DNA from: JAQVXR01 sp050945755
Lineage (GTDB): Bacteria > Bacillota > Dehalobacteriia > Dehalobacteriales > Dehalobacteriaceae
Direction of reading: 5' to 3'
DNA: 6,188 bases
Assembly: GCA_050945755.1 (NCBI GenBank)
Contig: JBMNTN010000092.1
Location: 1 to 6,188, forward strand
Made by a program: the position numbers and the translations under genes. Shown here piece after piece: positions 1-5,153 of this stretch. The notes under the pieces are model-generated. The model made no database searches, was not told the DNA's origin, and saw only the letters and a list, made by a program, of their open reading frames with translations. Each line of letters begins with the position of its first letter. The first letter of the stretch is position 1.

Positions 1-14
1 GTAATAGGTAAGAA

Positions 15-20
15 TATAAT
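15..20 (+). promoter_or_regulatory. Possible -10 box of the small-gene pair
   Basis: A perfect TATAAT lies 27 nt upstream of the ATG at 48, leaving a short leader that holds the AAGGAG ribosome site at 34-39. The matching -35 would fall before the first base of the window, so only half of the promoter can be seen. This is a motif match only. Confidence 0.35.
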
Positions 21-47
21 CGGTAACTTTTTTAAGGAGCTGAAAAG

Positions 48-215
48 ATGAGCACTTGGCTTATGGTTTTATTCATCATTCTTTTTTTGGTGAGCAGTGC
101 TTTTCTCCTCTTTTTTAACCCGGTCGTCACAAAAAAGCCTTTAATAAAAATGGCCTCTCGTCATGAAGATGAAGAAAGACCGGAAAAATCTGAAGGAGAA
201 AAAAGCGATGCATGA
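48..215 (+). CDS. Small single-pass membrane protein, 55 aa, function unknown
   Basis: I do not recognise this protein. It starts with ATG eight nt after a good AAGGAG ribosome site (34-39) and ends at TGA 213-215. Residues 4-23 (beginning TWLMVLFIILFLV) form one strongly hydrophobic helix with almost no charge. After Asn24-Pro25 comes a basic patch (Lys29, Lys30, Lys34) and then a highly charged tail rich in Glu, Asp and Lys. The basic patch after the helix suggests that the N terminus is outside and the charged tail is in the cytoplasm. The stop overlaps the start of the next small gene by 8 nt, so the two are probably translationally coupled. Coding is supported by the ribosome site, the clean membrane-protein pattern and the overlap. 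No family assignment is possible from sequence alone. Confidence 0.6.
   Translation: MSTWLMVLFIILFLVSSAFLLFFNPVVTKKPLIKMASRHEDEERPEKSEGEKSDA
193..198 (+). promoter_or_regulatory. Ribosome binding site fixing the ATG at 208
   Basis: AAGGAG lies nine nt before the ATG at 208 and inside the 3' end of the upstream small gene. It argues for 208 rather than the in-frame ATG at 163, whose extra 15 residues are only the shifted reading of the upstream gene's charged tail. Confidence 0.6.
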
Positions 216-366
216 TTTAATCTGTGATTGTCCCTATCGCTATGGGAATGGAGAATGCTCCCTGGAACTGTTTCCCGTCGGAGAGCACCGGCATTACCCG
301 ATCCATTGCCCAAAGTATCATCACCTGCAATCAGAAAAAAAATCTGTTCAAATGCTGCCTTGGTAA
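208..366 (+). CDS. Cys/His-rich small protein, 52 aa, possible metal binder
   Basis: I do not recognise this protein. It has four cysteines at residues 6, 8, 17 and 34 (pattern C-x-C-x8-C-x16-C). The first three lie in ICDCPYRYGNGECSLE, the last in a Pro-Ile-His-Cys-Pro context, and there are histidines at 27, 29, 33, 38 and 39. Four spaced cysteines in such a short soluble protein suggest a zinc or iron-sulfur site, but this is inference. The start at 208 is chosen for its ribosome site at 193-198; it overlaps the stop of the membrane-protein gene, so the pair may act together. The gene ends only 14 nt before the convergent stop of the spermidine-synthase-like gene, and no terminator is obvious between them. 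Confidence 0.6.
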   Translation: MHDLICDCPYRYGNGECSLELFPVGEHRHYPIHCPKYHHLQSEKKSVQMLPW

Positions 367-380
367 TATTGGCTTGGTTT

Positions 381-1058
381 TTATTTTGCGCCATTACGAT
401 AATAATACAAGTAATATGGCACTTGGCGGCCTTGATGTTCCTCCCATACCGTTTCCATGGTACATTGGGGAAAAACACTCTCTCCTTCCCGAATCAGATT
501 TTGGTCGGGGTTACAGGACCATACGCCAAAAACCCCACCAGGCTTCAAAATATCATTGATCCTTTGAAAAAAGCTTTTCCGGTACACCCGGTGGTTGCTT
601 TCCTTGGCCAGCATCATGGGACCGTTGTCAATATCCATACAAATAATGTGATATTTATGAGAAGTGTTCATCACAAACTGAAAAAAATCAGCGATGTTAA
701 CATGCACCCGAGGGTCACTTAAGCATTTTTGGTTAATATCTTTCAGATAGGTCCGGTTCCAACTGGCGATAGCAGGCTCAATTTCCACCACATCAATCTT
801 ATCGACACGGGGAAAAAGGCAGGCCTCTCTTACGGAAAAACCCATGCCAAGTCCGCCAATCAACACTTTTAGCTTCTCTTTTGGCACTGCCCCTTTTATC
901 CCATGTCTAACTAATAACTCAGAAGATAAACGGTTATAAGTTGCCATAATGAACACGCCGTTAACTACCAGTTCGTATTCCAAATCTCCATCCATGATAT
1001 TTGTCCATAACTGGAGTTCTGATCCTTTGTTTCTTTGTTCCGCAATTAATTCTCTCAT
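381..1058 (-). CDS. Spermidine-synthase-like protein (aminopropyltransferase/methyltransferase fold), 225 aa
   Basis: The protein has the Rossmann-type nucleotide-binding core of the spermidine synthase family. The glycine motif VLIGGLGMG (residues 65-73) stands in place of the usual GGGDGG. The acidic end of strand 2 is VVEIEP (90-95), and NIADF (121-125) resembles the adenine-contact region. MDIDNGP (141-147, Asp142 and Asp144) matches the aspartate loop that holds the amine in true spermidine synthases, and LKPGGVF (171-177) closes the core. At 225 residues it is shorter than typical SpeE (about 280), and the N-terminal beta domain is reduced. The substrate is therefore uncertain: polyamine transfer or another SAM or decarboxy-SAM reaction are both possible. 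The ATG has an AGGGAG ribosome site 5 nt upstream. It is the last gene of the minus-strand cluster, 68 nt after the aminopeptidase-like gene, and no polyamine-pathway gene such as speD is visible nearby. Confidence 0.8.
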   Translation of the reverse strand: MRELIAEQRNKGSELQLWTNIMDGDLEYELVVNGVFIMATYNRLSSELLVRHGIKGAVPKEKLKVLIGGLGMGFSVREACLFPRVDKIDVVEIEPAIASWNRTYLKDINQKCLSDPRVHVNIADFFQFVMNTSHKYHIICMDIDNGPMMLAKESNHRVYRKSFFQRINDILKPGGVFGVWSCNPDQNLIREGESVFPQCTMETVWEEHQGRQVPYYLYYYRNGAK

Positions 1059-1126
1059 ATCTCTCCCTTAATTACTGCATAACCGCCAACCGGTTTAAAT
1101 TATTTTCCTGTTATGAAAAAATTTAA

Positions 1127-2083
1127 TTAACCAACCAGCTTCCCATCCCGCAAAAGTACATAACCGTCAATTTCCAGTGTTGGATTAAGAATCACACCGT
1201 CTAGATGACTGGCTACTTCCACTATGCCGCCCATGGCGTGGTTATCCCCTAAGGCTATATGGACTGTGCCCAGTATTTTTTCGTCCTCCAAAACATTTCC
1301 CGTCAATTTAGCCTCATGGTTGGTTCCAATGCCCAGCTCGGCAATGTTTCTCGCCTCCCGACCGTGCCTATCAAGAAGAGCGACCAGCCTATCTGCTTCC
1401 GTCCCGCCGGAAATATTAACGGCATAGCCATTTTCCACCTGAACGGTAATCTCTCCGGCAAGCTTTCCCACGCCACTCATGGAACCGTCAAAGACAATTA
1501 TTCCTTGGCTGGTATTTTCCATTGGAGCAATATATGCTTCTCCGGCAGGAAGATTGCCAAAACATCCTTTTTGATGATAAATACCGGTGTCCGGCTGGCC
1601 CGGACGCTCCCCAATATTTAGTAAAATATCTGTGCCGGCGGTTGTGGTCAAGCGGGCTTTCTTTCCTCTAGTGAGCAAATCGCCGATACGCTCACTCAGT
1701 TTTGCAATCATATCATAATCCGCATTTAAAGTCCGTGCCATCATATCAGCTGTAAGACCGGGCAAAGATGCTATTCTAGTTCCTTTCTCATTTGCCTTTT
1801 TCCGAGCGCTGGTATGAGAAAGAGATTTTTCGGTCACAAGTAACGCCACATCAGCATCCTCTAACGCTTTAGCCACTGCTTGAGGCGGTTCTTCCCCACT
1901 AGAGGCACGGGGGTACATTTCCATCATCATTGACTCTGCGCCCAATTCTTGGGCTGTATGAAAAAATATTTTCCCTAGCTCCTCTAAGGAAGTATCGGTG
2001 ACAACAAGTAACTTTTCCCCCGGCTGTAATCCCATACAACGGGTCAGAGCAGTCCTGGCAGCAGTTTCCAATTGCTCAATCAT
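1127..2083 (-). CDS. M29-type aminopeptidase-like metalloprotein, 318 aa
   Basis: The sequence matches the thermophilic aminopeptidase (M29, AmpS/PepS-type) superfamily, dinuclear-metal exopeptidases of the cytoplasm. Candidate metal and catalytic residues lie in the C-terminal half: Glu182 in GNLPAGEAYIAP (176-187), Glu249 in AELGIGTN (248-255), His275 and Asp280 in GTVHIALGDN (272-281), and His293 and Asp295 in the SHLDG segment. The N-terminal half (about 1-135) resembles the substrate-side domain of the family. At 318 residues it is shorter than classical M29 enzymes (about 400). The same fold is also used by non-peptidases such as the NicX dihydroxypyridine dioxygenase, so peptide hydrolysis is likely but not certain. 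The ATG has an ideal AAGGAGG (2090-2096) 6 nt upstream. It starts 39 nt after the stop of the radical SAM gene and is very probably in the same transcript. Confidence 0.8.
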   Translation of the reverse strand: MIEQLETAARTALTRCMGLQPGEKLLVVTDTSLEELGKIFFHTAQELGAESMMMEMYPRASSGEEPPQAVAKALEDADVALLVTEKSLSHTSARKKANEKGTRIASLPGLTADMMARTLNADYDMIAKLSERIGDLLTRGKKARLTTTAGTDILLNIGERPGQPDTGIYHQKGCFGNLPAGEAYIAPMENTSQGIIVFDGSMSGVGKLAGEITVQVENGYAVNISGGTEADRLVALLDRHGREARNIAELGIGTNHEAKLTGNVLEDEKILGTVHIALGDNHAMGGIVEVASHLDGVILNPTLEIDGYVLLRDGKLVG

Positions 2084-2122
2084 GGTGTTCCTCCTTGGTC
2101 AAGTTTAAGCATTTATTATTAA

Positions 2123-2983
2123 CTAAACATTACCTAAATATACATATTTTAATTCTATTGCCGCAATATCTTTGGCCAAATGCAAAGTTTCAATCGGAGT
2201 TGGCTGAAGATCCATTTGGTAATTGGGAAAATACCGAGAAAAATGTAAAGGTACTTCCGGCCCCAGCTGATCGGCAATCCATGATGTCAATTGGGTCAGT
2301 TCCTCTACCGAGTCATTAAGACCGGGTATTAACAAGGTGGTAATTTCCAGATGCTTTCCGGCCTGATAGGCTTGCTTTGCTGCCCTAAGAACAGGAGTAA
2401 ATTCTCCTTTGACTATTTTTTGATAAAACTCCCCGGTAAATCCTTTTACATCAATGTTTAAGGCATCTATATAAGGAAGTAGTCGGGCAAAAGGTTCCGG
2501 TCGAATAAATCCATTGGTGACAAGAATATTTTTCAGCCCAGCTTTTTTTACTTCCTGTGCCGCATCCAGCACGAATTCATACCACATCAACGGTTCTGAA
2601 TAGGTATAAGCTACCCCAATAGAACCCCGTTCTGCTGCGCCCACTGCCAATTGAGCCAGTTCCCGAGAAGTAATATCTTCCCCGTCGGCCATCGCCTGAG
2701 CAATCTGCCAATTTTGACAGAACCGGCAGTGAAAGCTGCACCCGAAAGTACCGATAGAGAGAACCAGACTCCCCGGGTAATAGTGGTAGAGCGGCTTTTT
2801 TTCGATAGGGTCAAGAGCCAAAGCGGTATATTTCCCATAATTCAGGGCATAAAGCACTCCATCAATGTTTTTGCGCACCCGGCAAAACCCTGTAGCACCT
2901 GGCTTGATCAGACAACCCCGGGGACATAGCTCACAGGCGAGCGCACCATTTTCCCGAGCTCGATAATACAAAACTTCTTGCAT
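2123..2983 (-). CDS. AmmeMemoRadiSam system radical SAM enzyme, 286 aa, shortened C terminus
   Basis: This is a radical SAM protein related to pyruvate formate-lyase activating enzymes. Cys82, Cys86 and Cys89 (GCSFHCRFCQNW) form the CxxxCxxC motif for the 4Fe-4S cluster that cleaves S-adenosylmethionine. An N-terminal cysteine group, C17-x2-C20-x3-C24-x9-C34, is characteristic of this subfamily and may bind metal. Further family motifs are TYSEP (127-131), LVTNGF (154-159), NIDVKGF (176-182), LIPGLND (218-224) and HFSRYFPNYQM (247-257). The protein ends at KYVYLGNV. From memory, relatives continue for some 40-50 residues with a CPxC...CxxCG tail, which is absent here and has no trace in any frame before the next gene. 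Its ATG lies 14 nt after the MEMO-AMMECR1 fusion, with GGAGG in the gap, so the two are co-translated neighbours. The natural substrate of this system is unknown. Confidence 0.9.
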   Translation of the reverse strand: MQEVLYYRARENGALACELCPRGCLIKPGATGFCRVRKNIDGVLYALNYGKYTALALDPIEKKPLYHYYPGSLVLSIGTFGCSFHCRFCQNWQIAQAMADGEDITSRELAQLAVGAAERGSIGVAYTYSEPLMWYEFVLDAAQEVKKAGLKNILVTNGFIRPEPFARLLPYIDALNIDVKGFTGEFYQKIVKGEFTPVLRAAKQAYQAGKHLEITTLLIPGLNDSVEELTQLTSWIADQLGPEVPLHFSRYFPNYQMDLQPTPIETLHLAKDIAAIELKYVYLGNV

Positions 2984-2997
2984 TTTTACCTCCCCAG

Positions 2998-4401
2998 TTA
3001 TCGGTACCGAACTACTTCAAACCGTTCCATTTCTATCGGCTCGTTGTCAGCGATCCCGGCTTTTCTTTTGGCTATTTTCACCTGCTCCTCTGCAGTGTCA
3101 ATCCCTTCAAGATTGGGAAGGAGAAGGCCTGTCCGATATCCTTGCCGAACGATCACCCCATATCGCTTTGGATCCAATTCAGCCATCCCGGAAACGGCTT
3201 CAGGGGGATAGAGAATATCAACAGAATATTCCAGGTCCCTTAATTCTTTGGTGGTCACCGGGTCAAACCTGGGGTCTTTTGTCCCGGCACTAATCGCGTT
3301 ATGGATGATTTCTTCCGCTACGTTTGGTTGGGTCGGTTCAATGGTTCCGATACACCCTCTCAATTGGCCGTATTTTTTGATAGAAACAAACACCCCGGCT
3401 TGCTTTTTCAGAATTTCTGATAATTCAACAGGCGGTGAAACTATTTTTCCTGTGTTGAGATAGGTTTCCAAGGTATGCCGGGCAAGGGCTACAGGCTCCG
3501 ATTCACCGGCCCGCACTTGGTTAAGGGCCTCTTGTCTTTGCGCAAATATTTTTTTGATAACACTCTTTTCAGGACCTCTTTCTCCCGGTCTAATATCGGC
3601 GACCATATAACCTACTCCAAAAGGCCCTTCATAAGAATGAACGTTAACTTCCAACCGGCATCCATCTAAAGCCCCCAACATCATGATAATGGGACGGAGA
3701 CCGCACTCCCCGGCTGCCTCCACCAAATCATCATCCAGCCTAATGATTCCTTCCACATCACCTTTTTTGAGAAATTCCACCAGAGCGGTATCAAACTCTT
3801 TTCCCCGGGGATTGAATCCGGCAGGTGCATCAGGGGTAAGCCGGTGAGAAAGATCACCGCTTGCCAGAAACACTGCCCGACGGCCAAGCTTATCCACCGC
3901 CTCCCGGATACAGGTACCAAATTGGTATAACTCTTCCAGAGGTAAAAAACCGATAGATACTGGAACCAATGAGAAAGAAACACCGGCCTGCTTGAGAAAA
4001 TATAAAGGGACGGTAATCCCATGATCTAGTCTGACAGATGCCCCGTAGTGCCCTGCCAGATCATGATCTAAAGCTACCGCGCTGATGCCATTTTTGACAG
4101 CCGTCCTGATAATCTCATCAGCCAATTCCAGATCATTGGCATAATCAAAGTCTACATGTCCTGCGCCAAACTGGGCAAGATTCCCGTTCAAACGAGGGAT
4201 TGCCGTTACCGCCACCGCATCCCGAAAAACAGTCCCATGAGGGGTGCTCACAATAACAACTTCCGGCGCCAATTCTTTGACGACGGCAGTAAGCACCTGC
4301 AAACTTTCCGCCGTATGGGAAACCTTCTTCGCTTCCTCCCCGCCTACTTCAGGCACAATAATGGGAGGATGGGGGGAAATCATCCCGCGCAGAATACTCA
4401 T
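2998..4401 (-). CDS. LigB/MEMO-like and AMMECR1 fusion protein (AmmeMemoRadiSam proteins B and A), 467 aa
   Basis: Two domains are joined. Residues 1 to about 270 have the class III extradiol dioxygenase (LigB)/MEMO fold. ISPHPPIIVPEVG gives His11, STPHG gives His55, SGDLSH gives His186, and ECGLRPIIMMLGALDG gives Cys233. These align by eye with human MEMO1 His49, His81, His192 and Cys244, so the metal pocket is intact. Residues about 300-467 are an AMMECR1 domain with the signature LRGCIG (347-352), DPRF (376-379) and a GLLLP segment at 425-429. The linker (about 271-300) is charged. A, B and radical SAM proteins often occur as separate neighbouring genes; here A and B are one polypeptide and the radical SAM gene follows directly. 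The biochemical role is unknown, and ring-cleaving dioxygenase activity should not be assumed. The ATG has AGGAGG (4410-4415) 8 nt upstream and lies 36 nt after the alkyltransferase stop. Confidence 0.9.
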   Translation of the reverse strand: MSILRGMISPHPPIIVPEVGGEEAKKVSHTAESLQVLTAVVKELAPEVVIVSTPHGTVFRDAVAVTAIPRLNGNLAQFGAGHVDFDYANDLELADEIIRTAVKNGISAVALDHDLAGHYGASVRLDHGITVPLYFLKQAGVSFSLVPVSIGFLPLEELYQFGTCIREAVDKLGRRAVFLASGDLSHRLTPDAPAGFNPRGKEFDTALVEFLKKGDVEGIIRLDDDLVEAAGECGLRPIIMMLGALDGCRLEVNVHSYEGPFGVGYMVADIRPGERGPEKSVIKKIFAQRQEALNQVRAGESEPVALARHTLETYLNTGKIVSPPVELSEILKKQAGVFVSIKKYGQLRGCIGTIEPTQPNVAEEIIHNAISAGTKDPRFDPVTTKELRDLEYSVDILYPPEAVSGMAELDPKRYGVIVRQGYRTGLLLPNLEGIDTAEEQVKIAKRKAGIADNEPIEMERFEVVRYR

Positions 4402-4437
4402 AAATAAAACCTCCTAACAAAAAAACACGACCTAAGG

Positions 4438-4935
4438 CTATCCCTTCTTAATATATTTTCCCCGCTCTGTAAACTTAATGCCCTCTAATTCTAATAAGCG
4501 CCGTTTCAATTCAAGTCCGCCGCCAAACCCGCCTAACGCACCGTCAGACCCAATTACCCGGTGTCAAGGTATAAAAATTCCCACCGGGTTAGCACCGACA
4601 GCCTGTCCCACTGCCCGCGCCCCTTTGGGGCACCCTGCCTGCTCAGCTACCCAACGGTAAGATCGCACTTCGCCGTAGGGAATAGACTCTACTACTTTTA
4701 ATACTCTTTGCTGAAAAGGCGTACAAGATGTTAGATCGATCCGAAAATGAAAAGTGGTACGCTTCCCCTGAAAATACTCTTCCAATGTGTTTTTTATCTT
4801 CTGCGCTTTATCCGTTAATTGTTCTCGATCAAACGGTGCATTTTTGTCAGGCAGGGAAAGAAAACCTATTCCTCCTTCATTCCATGCCGCCCGGACCACA
4901 CCCCAATCGGTTAAAAAAACAGCCTCGTCTTTCAT
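4438..4935 (-). CDS. ogt: Methylated-DNA--protein-cysteine methyltransferase (O6-alkylguanine-DNA alkyltransferase), probable selenoprotein, 165 aa
   Basis: This suicide repair enzyme moves an alkyl group from O6-alkylguanine in DNA to its own active-site residue. Landmarks are TPFQQRVLKVVESIPYGEV (72-90), Ser92-Tyr93 of the recognition segment, arginine finger Arg107 in GARAVGQAVG, the Asn116 hinge in ANP, and GIFIP (119-123). The next codon, 4564-4566, is TGA where the family has catalytic Cys (PCHR). The frame then continues as HRVIGSDGALGGFGGGLELK and ends LLELEGI...KKG at TAG 4438-4440. Residue 124 (TGA) lies 27 before Glu151 and 17 after Arg107, the same spacing as Cys145, Glu172 and Arg128 of human MGMT. 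Conservation on both sides of the TGA and a SECIS-like hairpin point to selenocysteine rather than decay. The start at 4935 is chosen for GGGAGGG 5 nt upstream; an in-frame ATG at 5037 would overlap the promoter region. A one-base nonsense mutation or sequencing error is the alternative. Confidence 0.85.
4539..4566 (-). promoter_or_regulatory. Putative bacterial SECIS element at the in-frame UGA
   Basis: Immediately 3' of the UGA (4564-4566), CACCG (4559-4563) can pair perfectly with CGGUG (4539-4543), enclosing 15 nt. Within this, UU and GA can form a short inner stem below a GGGUCU loop; GGUCU is at 4546-4550, 14-18 nt after the UGA. From memory, the E. coli fdhF SECIS also has GGUCU in its apical loop, about five nt further from the UGA. 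SelB recognises such loops to insert selenocysteine. The GGUAA on the 5' side would be an asymmetric bulge, so the fold is plausible but was not computed. Confidence 0.6.
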
Positions 4936-5008
4936 TATTTCCCTCCCGCTTTTGAGGGAAAAATTCTCTCTGAAACAGGAAAGTCCTGCCCTTATCTTGC
5001 CAAAAGGC

Positions 5009-5037
5009 TTTATCTTGAACAAATTATTGATTGACAA
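5009..5037 (-). promoter_or_regulatory. Possible secondary sigma-A promoter for the alkyltransferase operon
   Basis: Read on the minus strand, TTGTCA (5032-5037) is followed after 17 nt by GATAAA (5009-5014). The -35 matches the consensus at 5 of 6 positions and the -10 at 4 of 6. It lies downstream of the stronger promoter at 5064-5093 and would give a constitutive start about 65 nt before the alkyltransferase ATG. This is a weak, motif-only call. Confidence 0.25.
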
Positions 5038-5060
5038 ACCCCAATAATGAGCTGTACAAT
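5031..5060 (+). promoter_or_regulatory. Plus-strand sigma-A-like promoter facing the operon promoter
   Basis: TTGACA (5031-5036, perfect) and TACAAT (5055-5060, 5 of 6) are separated by 18 nt. No plus-strand gene follows; a transcript would start near 5067 and run antisense to the amidase gene at 5154-5867. It mirrors the minus-strand promoter at 5064-5093. It may be functional, or it may be a by-product of the dyad symmetry of the site. Confidence 0.35.
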
Positions 5061-5063
5061 TAT

Positions 5064-5093
5064 ATTGTATTCGAACATCTGTTTGATTGTCAA
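5064..5093 (-). promoter_or_regulatory. Main sigma-A-type promoter of the alkyltransferase-AmmeMemoRadiSam operon
   Basis: On the minus strand, a perfect -35 TTGACA (5088-5093) is followed after 18 nt by -10 TACAAT (5064-5069). Transcription would start near 5057, giving a leader of roughly 120 nt before the ATG at 4935. The spacer contains the LexA-like box at 5072-5085. This is the best promoter in the 218-bp gap between the amidase and the alkyltransferase. Confidence 0.55.
5072..5085. promoter_or_regulatory. LexA (SOS/Cheo-type) operator-like box
   Basis: CGAACATCTGTTTG fits the Gram-positive LexA pattern CGAAC-N4-GTTYG: one half-site is perfect and the other is CAAAC on the opposite strand. 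It lies entirely between the -35 and -10 of the minus-strand promoter, where bound LexA would block RNA polymerase. The gene it controls encodes a DNA-repair protein, which makes the match more credible than the motif alone. Confidence 0.55.
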
Positions 5094-5153
5094 CTACTTT
5101 CTTATGATCAAGAATTATTTGCTCAGCTATTCTATCCCAAAATGTAACCTAAA

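Noticed and set aside
161..478. Minus-strand open frame of 105 codons
   Set aside because: It overlaps the two small plus-strand genes and the 3' end of the SpeE-like gene in another frame, and its composition is not protein-like.
224..722. Long plus-strand open frames over the spermidine-synthase-like gene
   Set aside because: They are shadows of the clearly homologous minus-strand gene and of the small Cys-rich gene, with no ribosome site or recognisable domain.
1084..1098. AACCG-CCAAC-CGGTT hairpin between the aminopeptidase-like and SpeE-like genes as a terminator
   Set aside because: The stem is only 5 bp and no T-run follows it on the minus strand, so it does not split the operon.
4416..4437. 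T-run (seven T on the minus strand) between the alkyltransferase and the fusion gene as a terminator
   Set aside because: No GC-rich stem precedes it; only a 4-bp pairing is possible.
4564..4566. The alkyltransferase read as a truncated gene or pseudogene ending at this TGA
   Set aside because: The same frame continues with family-specific residues to a natural stop, no other lesion is seen, and the TGA falls exactly on the catalytic Cys next to a SECIS-like stem. One-base error remains the fallback explanation.
4936..5037. N-terminal extension of the alkyltransferase from an ATG at 5037
   Set aside because: The extra 34 residues have no family match, overlap promoter-like sequence and lack a strong ribosome site; the ATG at 4935 has GGGAGGG 5 nt upstream.
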